Source: Discostella pseudostelligera (taxonomy: Eukaryota > Bacillariophyta > Thalassiosirophyceae > Thalassiosirales > Thalassiosiraceae). From it: 45,453 bases of DNA. Under the pieces are notes generated by a model. The model did not search any database. It was not told the DNA's origin and saw only the letters and a program-made list of their open reading frames with translations. Shown here piece by piece: positions 30,849-40,692 of the stretch. The DNA is taken from positions 1 to 45,453 of the forward strand of contig JALLBK010000185.1 in assembly GCA_036940085.1 (NCBI GenBank). The letters run 5' to 3'. Both the position numbers and the translations under genes were made by a program. Within the stretch, counting starts at the first letter, position 1; every line of letters begins with the position of its first letter.

Positions 30849-32297
30849 ATGATCATCGTCGTCGATGGTATGCTTTCTGTCGGACGGCAGTCAATTTTCA
30901 AGTTAAGAGGGTGCATACCCTTCCTCGGGACATTTTCTGTTGCTGCCATCATCAACTCGCCATCAGCTACCCGACCATTGGTCTTCGGCAAACTTGTGAC
31001 ATTAGATCGATTGGCGGCGATGGAATCGTCGCTCTCATGCCAATGCTGCTCCTTTCTGTCGAGAGGCGATATTTTTCTCCCAAATATACGAGACGAGGAT
31101 GGTTCAAATAATGATGATGGAGTGGTAACTACCGCGGAAGCAGACGTGCCCTCACTGCAAGATTTCATCGTCCCTCCGAATGAGGCATGGGATCGAATGC
31201 TAAAAAATGAACCATTTGGAAAAGATACTACAGAAAGTCGGAGAGTACTCATGGTGGATACGCATGGTCATCCACATTTGCAAAGAGACGCCCAATATGC
31301 AGATAAATATGGTGCAACGACATTCTTCGATGGATTGGTAGTCTCTCTCACATGTGCTGTTTCTCCAGTAGACTGGAAGGATGCTTTGGTGTACGCATCT
31401 CAATCATCATATATACTTCCTGCACTAGGAGTTCACCCGTGGTATTTGAGTGACATCATGATTTCTAATTTGGATACAGTTCAGAGTACTGACGATATGA
31501 CGACATTTCTCAATTGGGATTGGTTGACTGAATTAGAAACCCAATTATATCAACATCCTCACCTACTTGTCGGTGAAATAGGTTTATGTAAAATGGCACG
31601 GTTTGTTCGAGAATTTCCTAAAGATAAAGGAGGGAAGAATTCTGCACTACAGTTGCAGAGGCTGGTGTTTCGGAAACAACTCGACTTGGCAGCTAAATGG
31701 TCAAGACCCGTGACAGTGCATTGTGTCAATGCTCATGGGCTATTCATGGAGGTGATGCGAGATGTTTTGAAGGAAGTTCAACATTCATGTATAGAAAAGA
31801 ATGGGTGTTGGAGAAAGGCATTCCCTCCAGCAATTGCAATGCATTCGTTTACAGGTACAGCACATCACGTGAGCGAGATTTTGGAGTTTGAAGAGCAATT
31901 GCTCGCTCCGGTGGACGGGTTTGGTACTAGTGATAAAAAGTCCAAACGAACGCAAAAACAACAACCTGACCAGAGTGGAATTGCTGAAGTGGGTGTGATG
32001 AGCGATGGTAGAACATATCCTCTGTTCTATTTCGGATTCTCCCACTCGGTCAACCATCTTATGTGCACAAGTGACAAGGCCCGCAAAAAGGGTGTCGAGG
32101 CTGTGCGTTCCATACCATCAGATCGTCTCTTAGTTGAATCAGATGTTCACGCTTCTGATGATGTTGTATTGGGCACTGCAGGTGCCATAGCATATGTAGC
32201 ACATGCACGAGGTGAACGAATTGAGGATGTAGCAGAGACATGTGCAAGAAATGGGTTGCGATTCTTGAGCTCATTCGACTTGGCAGTAAATCATTAA
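30849..32297 (+). CDS. TatD-family metal-dependent hydrolase
   Basis: Amidohydrolase-fold metalloenzyme of the TatD/Scn1 group, whose studied members are nucleases. Single exon of 482 aa. Metal-ligand motifs are in the expected order: VDTHGHPHL (about 136-144), GVHPWYLSD (about 194), GEIGL with the bridging Glu (about 242-246), PVTVHCVNAHG (about 286-296), MHSFTG (about 331-336) and LLVESDVH with the final Asp (about 428-435). The insert SDKKSKRTQKQQPDQSG (about 360-380) interrupts the barrel. The first 57 residues do not look conserved, and the ATG at 31020 (MESSLSCQCCSFL) is an alternative start. Its stop is 59 nt from the convergent membrane-protein gene. Substrate unknown. Confidence 0.85.
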   Translation: MIIVVDGMLSVGRQSIFKLRGCIPFLGTFSVAAIINSPSATRPLVFGKLVTLDRLAAMESSLSCQCCSFLSRGDIFLPNIRDEDGSNNDDGVVTTAEADVPSLQDFIVPPNEAWDRMLKNEPFGKDTTESRRVLMVDTHGHPHLQRDAQYADKYGATTFFDGLVVSLTCAVSPVDWKDALVYASQSSYILPALGVHPWYLSDIMISNLDTVQSTDDMTTFLNWDWLTELETQLYQHPHLLVGEIGLCKMARFVREFPKDKGGKNSALQLQRLVFRKQLDLAAKWSRPVTVHCVNAHGLFMEVMRDVLKEVQHSCIEKNGCWRKAFPPAIAMHSFTGTAHHVSEILEFEEQLLAPVDGFGTSDKKSKRTQKQQPDQSGIAEVGVMSDGRTYPLFYFGFSHSVNHLMCTSDKARKKGVEAVRSIPSDRLLVESDVHASDDVVLGTAGAIAYVAHARGERIEDVAETCARNGLRFLSSFDLAVNH

Positions 32298-32356
32298 ATG
32301 CTAATGTACTCTTTGCCGACAAAGGCACAGATTGTGTTACCTGAACAGTAACCCTC

Positions 32357-33479
32357 TCAGTTCTTCTTTTTCGTAATGAACTCAACAGCATTTCCAATTC
32401 CTCGATATGCCCAGCATCCGGTGAACGCACAAAGTCCAGCCTTGCCGCCCCATCCTCCATTCCAGTACCCATTGTGAATTGTTAATGCATGAATCAAGCC
32501 CGCCATTGTCCCAGCTCCTGCAAAGGACATAAAAAGTGATAAAGCCGTTTGTGGTTGATTCGCCTTTGCATGTCCAGGTGCATTGCCATACATTAATCGG
32601 GACGGAAGACTCATACCCACAAATGATCCGCCATACACTGCCAAAACTGCGGTAGGATCCTTCAAATATAAGGATCCAAGAAGACCAACCACTGAGCTTG
32701 CACGCACAGGATCTGCTGCTGCAGAGTCATCGCTGGATTCTCGTAAGAATATTGTGGCAAGTGCTCCCAGCACATGATACAAGATCATGGTAACAAGAAT
32801 GCTCGATGGCCCGGCTCCGCTCTTCCACATACCCCGCCGCATTTTTCGTCCCACACTGCTTACCCCTCGATACTTTGCAAATATACTCGTGGCAAGAAAT
32901 GCTGTAGCTCCTAATCTTCCGCCAATTCCGAGACATAAATTGTTTATATGGATCAAGACTTCATAGCAGGCCGATGTCAATGCTCCAAGTATCAACGCAC
33001 TGGAAAATTGAGGTACCATTTGCCCCCCGCACATACCAGCAAATGAGCCACATATTGCAGCTTGACCAAGTCGTCGATCTAAACATGTTGAAACAAGCAG
33101 CGCCATTGCTGATGAAGCAAGGACTGGTGAATATGCATTGACACAGTGGAGGTACCATGTTGCGACTGTCGATAGTACTGTAACGACAATCCGTGTCATT
33201 AGCAGTGGAAAGTCAGAAGCAACTCCAGGGGGGTCTCGAATCAATGGCCACTTAATACCGTGAACTAGTAGATTGCTAGGTGATGATGAACTACCCCCTC
33301 CTCCTCCTCCTCTTGGTGTTGACATCGCTGGAGGAGGAGGTTGCATCTCCCGTGATGCTTGGGGTGGTAGACCAGGTGACACATTCTCTAACGGCGATGC
33401 CCCCGAAAATGCCTCGAATGGTCGGTTCTTTTTGCCGGGAATTGCCTGCGATCCGGAAAATATCTGCTTGAACTTACTA

Positions 33480-33515
<36 letters not shown>

Positions 33516-33778
33516 CCCTGATGATCCCGCCATGGAGGTAGATAGTCGGTAACCTCTGAATTCGTCCGACTACTTCTTGTGTCATCTTCCCAGTTGGAGT
33601 CTCGTTGACGCGGCCTCGCGAAGCGAGGGGTGCTAGTTGACGTTGACGTACTTCGCCATGCCGAGCTCGACGTAGGCTTTGTCAAAATGATGATTCTGGA
33701 TTGAACAAGTGACTCGGTCTGGTCGATATCCGCGGCGACTACCAGAGATATTAGGAAGAGGCGACGAGCGGCCGTCAT
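32357..33778 (-). CDS. Polytopic membrane protein, paralogue A of a divergent pair
   Basis: Single exon, 473 aa. N-terminal signal-like stretch (MTAARRLFLISLVVAADI), then about 140 residues of Ser/Pro/Gly-rich linker including a run of 12 Ser and a PPPP/GGGGGG segment. From about 170 a conserved core starts with GIKWPLIRDPPGV and holds 8-10 hydrophobic segments (for example LLMTRIVVTVLSTVATWYL, ILVTMILYHVLGALATIFL, LFMSFAGAGTMAGLIHAL). Conserved soluble motifs are CLDRRLGQAA, INNLCLGIGGRLG, GRKMRRGMWKSGAGPS, SDDSAAADPVRASSVVG, LKDPTAVLAVYGG and GYWNGGWGGKAGLCAF. The neighbouring plus-strand gene shares all of these. I do not recognise the family. Destination (plastid envelope or endomembrane) cannot be settled by eye. 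Confidence 0.85.
33480..33512. repeat. (GAT)n microsatellite inside paralogue A
   Basis: About 11 uninterrupted GAT units. On the minus strand they encode the 12-Ser run of the linker, so length changes would be in frame and tolerated. Confidence 0.85.
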
Positions 33779-34218
33779 GGTTCATGTGGTTAAGTTGAGG
33801 TTCATGGTGTGTCGTCGTCGGTCTTTGCCGGATGTCGATTGCGGATGCATGGGCGCGCGGAAAAGATATGGTCCTCCGCTCGCTCGATGGACAGGCGTTT
33901 CTGTTTCGGCGGGAGATCTCTTTCTCGCTTCCCGATTTCAAAAAAGAGAGTTCCTGGTACTGATACAGAGGACCCTGTAGAATTCGAACGAGATTTGAAT
34001 TTGAGTTTCTCATTTTCAAATTTCAAAAACGCGAAATCAGTAAACTCTACATAGGTTCCCGTGAAATTTAAATTTAGAGTTTCTTCAGGTTTCTTCTTTA
34101 TCAAATGAGTCACCGTCAACGACAGACACATCATGATGTGAGCGCCGCGCGCAAGCAATAATTTATTTTCACCATTGCGCCAGGCCATCCACAACGCTCC
34201 TGAACCATCATAGCATAA
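33779..34218. promoter_or_regulatory. Divergent spacer between the two membrane-protein paralogues
   Basis: Contains an E2F-like TTTCGGCGGGAGA (33904-33916) and copy B of the AT-rich repeat (33969-34055). I see no gene. Confidence 0.5.
33969..34055 (+). repeat. AT-rich dispersed repeat, copy B
   Basis: Starts AGGACCCTGTAGAATTCG and continues GATTTGAATTTGAG, TTTCTCATTTTC, GCGAAATCAGTAAAC and CATAGG. The same blocks in the same order, on the opposite strand, make up copy A at 18228-18306. The total of about 87 bp compares with 79 bp in copy A. Confidence 0.6.
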
Positions 34219-36061
34219 ATGAACACAATGACAGCTCGAAATAAAAGTCGCAGCAACCGCCCATCCAACCTTATATCTTGCCTCCTTGTTGCCAGCAACT
34301 GTGATCTGAGCTATTCCCTATTAGCCCCGTCAAAGTTTTCGTATCATCCGGTTGGCTTCCAATTAAGTGCCACGTCGCTCAGTGCTCGTCCTCGGGATGA
34401 CGATTTCTACTCTTCTCGAAACACCAATAATAATATCAACAACAATGTAGGGAAAGAAGATTTTCAGCGAAAATCATCAGAAGATTTCAGGCAAGCGCAT
34501 GGAAGCACACCCCCTAGCCCAAGCAGTGGATGGGGCAGGAGGTCACCTTTCAATGACAATACCGTTCGTCAACCATTTCAAACATCATCTACCGATGAGT
34601 TCAAAAGACCGTTCGGAAGTGTCCCGAACAACATGAATCAACAACAACAATCGCGTCCCAGAGGAAATGCATTCAAAAATCCATTCCAGACATCAACGAC
34701 CGACGCCTTTCGACGAGCATCAGACGTAGCATCTGGAGTGGGTGCACCTCAACAGACCATCTTCGACTCGAATTCGCGGTCGACAAATCCTGCCTGGCAG
34801 AATAACGTAGGCAAAGATTCCTATGAATCGACAAAGGCAAAGCAACCACCCAAAGTCTTTATTGATGCACAAATAATTGATGATGATGAAGAAGAAGAAG
34901 TATCTATCCCACAGCCATACCTCACCTATCACAACTTCTGCCCCAATTACTCCACCAATTACTGCACCCGTTACAACTTCTGCCCCTACTCCTCCGAAAG
35001 AAAAATTTGCACCTTTGAATACCAATGCCCCAATAGATGCCCCAACAACTACTCCAAATGATCCAATGACACCCGATGAGGAATTTGAACAATGGGATAA
35101 AAAGCTCGAAGTTGCACAACAATCAAAAGCATCATCTTTTGGACGGAGTACTCTTATTCATAATATCAAGTGGCCACTTGTACGCGATCCACCGGGGGTT
35201 AGTCCAGAGTACCCATTGCTCGTGACACGTGTTTTGGTGACCATGTTTGCCACTCTGTCATCACGATACTGGCACTTGTACAATGGCTATTCACCAGTTC
35301 TTGCGGCATCGGCAATGACGTTACTAGTTTCATTATGCTTAGATCGAAGACTTGGTCAAGCTGCCTTTTGTGGATCGATTGCTGGTATGTGCGGGGGTCA
35401 TATAACGCCGAATCTTTCCATGGCAGTGGCATTGGGAGGGGTCACATCGATATGTTACGAGCTATTGATTCACATCAACAATTTGTGTCTTGGAATTGGT
35501 GGAAGATTGGGTAGTACTTCCTTCCTGGCCACGAGCATTTTGGCAAAGTATCAAGGTGTCAGTGTTATTGGGAGGAAATTGCGACGCGGTCTATGGAAGA
35601 ACGGTGCTGGTCCATCGAACATTCTTATTACCATGATTTTGTATTCCGTGATTGGATCACTTGCCACAATCTACTTGCGTGAATGTAGCGATGACTCTGC
35701 GGCTGCCGAACCATTACGAGCAAGCTCGGTAGTTGGAATTATGGGATCATTATTTCTAAAGGATCCAACTGCAGTTTTGGCATTGTATGGCGGAACGATG
35801 GTGGGTATGAGTCTTCCATCCCGATTGATGCATGGCAATGCGCCTGGGCAGGCAACGGTAAATCAACCACAAACGGCATTGTCGCTTCTCGCATCGTTTA
35901 CAGGAGCTGGGGCAATATCAGGCTTGATCCACGCCATAACAATTCACTATGGGTACTGGAATGGAGGATGGGGAGGCAAGGCTGGACTATGTGCGTTCGC
36001 TGGATGCTGGGCATATCGGGGGATTGGAAGTATATATCAATTTATACAGAAGAGAAAGTAA
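34219..36061 (+). CDS. Polytopic membrane protein, paralogue B, with a frame change in the linker
   Basis: The first frame (from 34219, stop at 35061) has a signal-like N-terminus and a linker with three related units (FQRKSSEDFRQAHGS, FQTSSTDEFKRPFGS, FQTSTTDAFRRASD), then an acidic run IIDDDEEEE. The second frame (shift of one, open from about 34877 to 36061) carries PITTSAPITPPITAPVTTSA and the whole conserved core (NIKWPLVRDPPGV to GGWGGKAGLCAF), about 70% identical by eye to paralogue A. The frames may be joined by a 181-nt intron 34900-35080 (GTATCT to GATGAG, giving EEEE-EFEQWDKK), or the shift may be a one-base error near 34900-34930. The core hydrophobic segments match paralogue A one for one. 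Function unknown. Confidence 0.75.
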
Positions 36062-36177
36062 TACTCGATCATTAAAGTGCGGTGTATCTCGCTTTGCATT
36101 CTAGGTTTATTTCCATTTGTCACACAGCCATCTGAATCGTCATGAAGTATGGAGTAATGTCGGTGCAATGATACGTT

Positions 36178-38110
36178 TCATGCTTCGTACAGATGCACAT
36201 ACTTTTCGAACCCTGGAGGAGGAACGCCTGTTTCACACCATGCTGTGTATGACACCTCTTTCGTATTCATATTCAACCCAACAATCTTTAAGTAATCCGC
36301 CAATTTGCGACTAGATCCCATTGAGTATTGCTCCACAGCTGTTGAGAAAGAAGTGAAAAGAGTTTGAGCGACGCCTGACCTCAAGATAGGACTAGAACAA
36401 CAACTCATGCTATGACGTACCTGTGAATAAATTTTTCGGTTTTACCATATCCTTCGCAGACTCGGGATAGCCAAGTTGATATTTGATTCTTGTAAGAATA
36501 AGCATTTGCAGTGGGTTGTGAATCTACGATGGTTAATAAGTAGAGTGGTCAGAGTTGGTCAGTCAGCAAATTCCATCCAATCTAAATGAAGGAAGTTACA
36601 TCGACAAACTCACCCCCGAAGTAAAGACGCGATGAATCGACTCCCAAAACTTTGGCCTGTGGTTCCTTACATAACGATGCCCGACGACACTATGAGTGGG
36701 GCTGAATATATCATACCCCGATGTCCACAATCGAGCCGAGAGGATGATTTCCTCCCCGGTGAAGAGATACGGAAGGAATGGATCAAACGGAACATCTCGT
36801 AGAATGTCAGAATGAGCCATCAAGTACCCCGCCGCTACAAACGGTGCAAAGCGAGGAGTGTTCAGTTTGACACTGTCGTAATTGTAACTCCCCTCGAACC
36901 GAATGATTTGACATTCCAAATCATTTGCGGCAAACACTGGACCACAAACCCGAGGAGCGGCGACGCTTGCCATTTCCACCAAGTCTGCCGTATGCGGAGG
37001 AGGATAGTGACTTATCACTGCCTTATCCGACGGAGCATTCTTGAGCATATCTATCGAGGAAACATCCCAATCTTGTGCAAATGTCGTGTGTGAATCAATT
37101 TGCATGTACCACTCCTCGCCTTGCCACAACTTGGATGCAAAGTATCGAGCCATGTACGGCCCTAATGCTTCCGACTCCTTCATTCGCAAGAGTCGAACAT
37201 TGCCCTCGTTGCAAAACTTTTTACCAATCTCTGAACTACAAAAGAGGAGGTAGCAGTCGGGATCTGTCTTTACCACTTCCATTTTATTCCCCTCCATAAC
37301 TCCGCTGTGACATTTCTCTTCATCGCAGTTCTGTTGGACTAATCCAACAAATATATTCTCCGGATGCTTTGCTTTTACAAACGCATCCTTCAGTGTATCC
37401 ATACAGAATTCATCTCGAAAGCTCACGACACTAAGGTAGACACTTTCATCTTCTCGTCGGGGTGGCATCCGTCGCAAATATTCTTGATCCCATGGATATA
37501 ACCACTTCACCGTCAAATCATGATATGCCGTCCAAATACCATGATATGTCGCATGTTTATTCTTGATATTTGATGAGCTTAGTCTTCTAAGAAACGATGT
37601 CAGAAATGTCAATACTTCATTGAGTGTCATGGGTGCCGATTTCAGATTGCGTAGTGCTGCACCGGCACCAATGTGACGACTACTGAAAATGCCACCACCG
37701 TGAATGCCACTGGAAGCATCACTATCTCCCAAGCCAGCCAAGTTTACCCCACTGTGAATGATTTCTTCTACAGTCTTTTTACCCTCCTTAACTAGCTCGA
37801 GGTGATTGCCTACTATTTGTGATTGTGCTAGGAGTGATTGAAGCCTGGCGGGTAATTTGCGTGTCCGTTCTCGTGGATCAATGACATGATGATATTTGTA
37901 CACTTTGTTGGGCGGTGTCAGACCGACGTCGTTGTGAGGCGTGGACGAGAGGGAAATGAATGCTAAGGCAAAGAAGATGATTAACCCGACACCGCGAAGG
38001 ACGTTTGCGTCATAAATATCTGCATGTTGTGGGTGCTGACGGACATTCACATGCTTGTCGTCATCGTCGCGAGCACCGGCGATGGAAATAAATTTAGAGT
38101 CCCTCTGCAT
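36178..38110 (-). CDS. GlcNAc-type glycosyltransferase, type II membrane protein (three exons)
   Basis: 586 aa. Exons 38110-36614, 36523-36421 and 36338-36178 (introns 90 and 82 nt; GTGAGT and GTACGT donors). The start is the first true ATG, MQRDSKFISIAG. A cytosolic tail is followed by one membrane anchor (about 39-55, GLIIFFALAFISL), typical of Golgi enzymes. The catalytic region resembles the GlcNAc-transferase family that includes the Skp1 hydroxyproline GlcNAc transferase: VYLSVVSFRDEFCMDTL, MQIDSHTTFAQDWD with a DxH metal motif (about 339-341), VAAGYLMAHSDILRDVPFDP, LPYLFTGEEIILSARLWTSG. The small exons supply IHNPLQMLILTRIKYQLGYP and VEQYSMGSSRKLADYLKIVG. The acceptor is not determinable from sequence. 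Confidence 0.87.
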
Positions 38111-38670
38111 TTGCGCCAGCAAACCGAGATGATAAGTAGTAGTAGCAAACGATCTTTTTCCGCTCTGTTTATCCCGGACGTCGAAAACAATATCCAATCG
38201 ATCGATGAACAATCGATGAACTCTTCATCGCCGGTGGCAGTGAGTGCAGCAGTTAGATAGTGGTAGGTGGTAGGTGGTAGGCAGGGGATAGGGGTATTTG
38301 ATATGGCGGGAGGGCAGGAGATGGAGGGAACGATAATAGATGGCGGGAAGAACTTGGCGGGAAGGAGATGGCTCTGTTAAGTATCTTTCCAGATCTTTCC
38401 CCAACGCATTATCGTATCTTACAACGTTAAGTATCTTTGCCTTCAACGAAGCATCGCCAATGACGTCAGCGAGAATTTGCGTCGCCCACCTGCCGAAGAA
38501 CAACAACATCACCATCACATACACACCAGCACCAAAAACCAACACCCATCACCCATCTCCATCATCATGAAGAGAAGATTATTCATCAATGATCATTGCC
38601 AATGCCAGTGCATTTTGGGAATCATTGGCATTCTCCCCGTCCCCAACCCTCCATACTATCCTATCGTATC
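38111..38670. promoter_or_regulatory. Divergent spacer with a cluster of three GGCGGGA sites
   Basis: GGCGGGA at 38305, GGCGGGAAG at 38342 and 38356, all in one orientation within 60 bp. A short tandem run of TGGTAGG (about 38261-38280) lies beside them. Confidence 0.55.
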
Positions 38671-39333
38671 ATGAGATCGTTCTACCTCCTAGCGGCCACT
38701 GTCCTTGCGGCAGGATCATCCTATGCCAATGCGTTCCTGGCATCGCGATCATCATCGTCATCTACGCCACCATCCTCGACGTCCTCCACTTCTTCTTCTA
38801 CCGTTCTGTACGAGTACATCCCCACCGGATTAACCAAGGAATCATGGGCCAAATTCAAAAAGGCCGAGGCCGAAAAGAACAAAAAGACACCCAACCTAGG
38901 CCGTGTCGGACCCAAGGGATTCCAATCTCGATCGATGCAAAGTTTTCAGGAGGCATTGGAACGTGGTGAGGCCGATCACTTACTTCCCGTATTCAATGCC
39001 AAGGAGAAGCTAGCACGGGGTGAAATAAAGAAACAAGATATTCCATACATGCAAAGAGGTGGTGCGTGGGACAATTCCGATGTCAAGGGTGCACAGAAGA
39101 AAAATTGGTTATCGTCCGACAAGGCATATGCCGCGGGGGGGTACAAAAAGTCACAAAGTGTTTCCATCCTTGGTGAGGGTGCTGGTCTGGATTGGACGGG
39201 GACGCGACAAACAACTGGCCCGGCACAGCAGGGTGTTAAGCTTGGTAAGAATTATAAAGCTCCCAATGTTAGTCAGATGAAGGGCGATGCACCAGAGAAG
39301 AAGCCGAAGAAGGGCATGTTTGGATTCTTCTAG
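38671..39333 (+). CDS. Small plastid-targeted protein of unknown function
   Basis: 220 aa. A signal peptide (MRSFYLLAATVLAAGSSYANA) is directly followed by AFLASRSSSSS. The ANA-F junction is the diatom ASAFAP-type cleavage site, and the Ser-rich stretch is a transit peptide, so import into the four-membrane plastid is likely. The mature part is soluble, Lys-rich and hydrophilic: YIPTGLTKESWAKFKKAE, NLGRVGPKGFQSRSMQSFQE, KQDIPYMQRGGAWDNSD, ending KKPKKGMFGFF. I recognise no catalytic motif. The repeated Gly/Lys-rich segments suggest a structural or nucleic-acid/membrane-associated role (speculative). The ATG at 38671 is preferred over an in-frame upstream start at 38596 because it begins the signal peptide. 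Confidence 0.85.
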   Translation: MRSFYLLAATVLAAGSSYANAFLASRSSSSSTPPSSTSSTSSSTVLYEYIPTGLTKESWAKFKKAEAEKNKKTPNLGRVGPKGFQSRSMQSFQEALERGEADHLLPVFNAKEKLARGEIKKQDIPYMQRGGAWDNSDVKGAQKKNWLSSDKAYAAGGYKKSQSVSILGEGAGLDWTGTRQTTGPAQQGVKLGKNYKAPNVSQMKGDAPEKKPKKGMFGFF

Positions 39334-39584
39334 GAAAGTTCCAGTACCATGAACACTGCCAAAGCGTTGGTGTTGCGACTGGTCGAGTTTTTCTTTCACT
39401 TTACTGGGAAGCAACCAATCATCGCGATGTATTACATAATTGCAAGGATTTAGTCATGAACATGTACATCATTTTTGTAATCGGGAGGGGTGCGGGTGAT
39501 AGCAGAGTATTCATGAGTCAATCGTCGAAATAAGTAAGTTAAATGTCACATTAGTCACTACACTCTAGTAACATCATGTGTGCA

Positions 39585-40692
39585 TCAAAGACGAGAATGA
39601 GATTGCAGTGGTGCAAAATTGACATCCTCTGCTCCTCCCGTAATCATAAATGATTTCACCAAATCCTCAGACATCAATGCAGTGGAATTGTGCAATGCGA
39701 CGTGCTCTAGCCCCTCCGCAACTTTATGATCTCGGGAGTAATTTAATGACATCTTTGTTATTGTTGTAGCAACGGGAGAATTCCTGCTGATTTTGTGGCA
39801 TATCTCATTGGCAACGTCCATAAGATCGCAATTGGTTTGGGATACTCGTGAGACGAAACCAATTTGCAGTGCATCCATCGCGTTAAAATCGTCTACATGC
39901 CAACAGGATGTGTTCATCAATGGGAATCAGATTGGATGCAATGAAATCTTTGAGACGAAGAATACATCACAGATTTGGCTGCATAGACTCACCACCCGTT
40001 AGACAAAGTTCTCTAACACGTGAACCAAATCCAACGATTTTTGGAAATCGCTGCAATGTACCAACATCAGCTGCTAATCCCAATCGAACCTCACGTACAC
40101 TAAAGATGGCATCAGGACTGCATACCCGAACATCCGCACAGCATACTAAATCGATACCAGCTCCAATGCATGCTCCATGAATAGCCGCCACCACCGGTAC
40201 AGGGCATTCTTCCACCGCTGTGAAAACCGATTGCATGTCCAATATTTGTGATCGAAATGCGAGAGATCTTCGTGCTACATCACCACTTGACGAAGAATTA
40301 TCATCTCCTGAATTGCTTTCTATTCCAGAGAAGAACCGTCTATCTGAGGTATCGATGCCACCGCAAAAGCCTTTACCACTTCCTATCAATAATACGCATC
40401 TGCATCCATCGCCTATTGTACCTATTTGTCGGAATGAATCTCCAATTTCTTTCCACATCTATTATTTTATGATTGAGATTAAAAATGTGCTATATGAGAT
40501 GGATAAGAACCTTCAATCATTACAATATGATTCGCAACGTACCTGAGCATTGATTGCATTGCGCTTCTTCGGACGATTCAATTTTAGAACGGTCACAAAA
40601 GGTAATGTATCATGGTACCGAATTGATACATGTGCAAAATGTGCGTCTAATGGATGGTGTGCTTTCACCTCGTTTGTCGCTGATGGTGTCAT
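39585..40692 (-). CDS. ECH1: Delta3,5-delta2,4-dienoyl-CoA isomerase, peroxisomal (three exons)
   Basis: Crotonase-fold isomerase that shifts double bonds during beta-oxidation of unsaturated fatty acids. 307 aa; exons 40692-40543, 40458-39993 and 39892-39585. The first exon gives LKLNRPKKRNAINAQ, the second the oxyanion-hole region GSGKGFCGGID and AIHGACIGAGIDLVCCADVR. The three acidic catalytic positions known in mammalian ECH1 are present: Asp in GAGID (about 153), Glu in VREVRLG (about 173) and Asp in LAADVGTLQRFPK (about 181). The last distinguishes ECH1 from enoyl-CoA hydratases. The C-terminal part has SRVSQTNCD and YSRDHKVAEGLEHVA. The protein ends SRL, a PTS1 variant, and has no mitochondrial presequence, so it should be peroxisomal. 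Confidence 0.93.

Noticed and set aside
36178..38212. Longer glycosyltransferase start at 38212
   Set aside because: That position is TTG, not ATG. The first ATG is at 38110 and precedes the membrane anchor at a normal distance.
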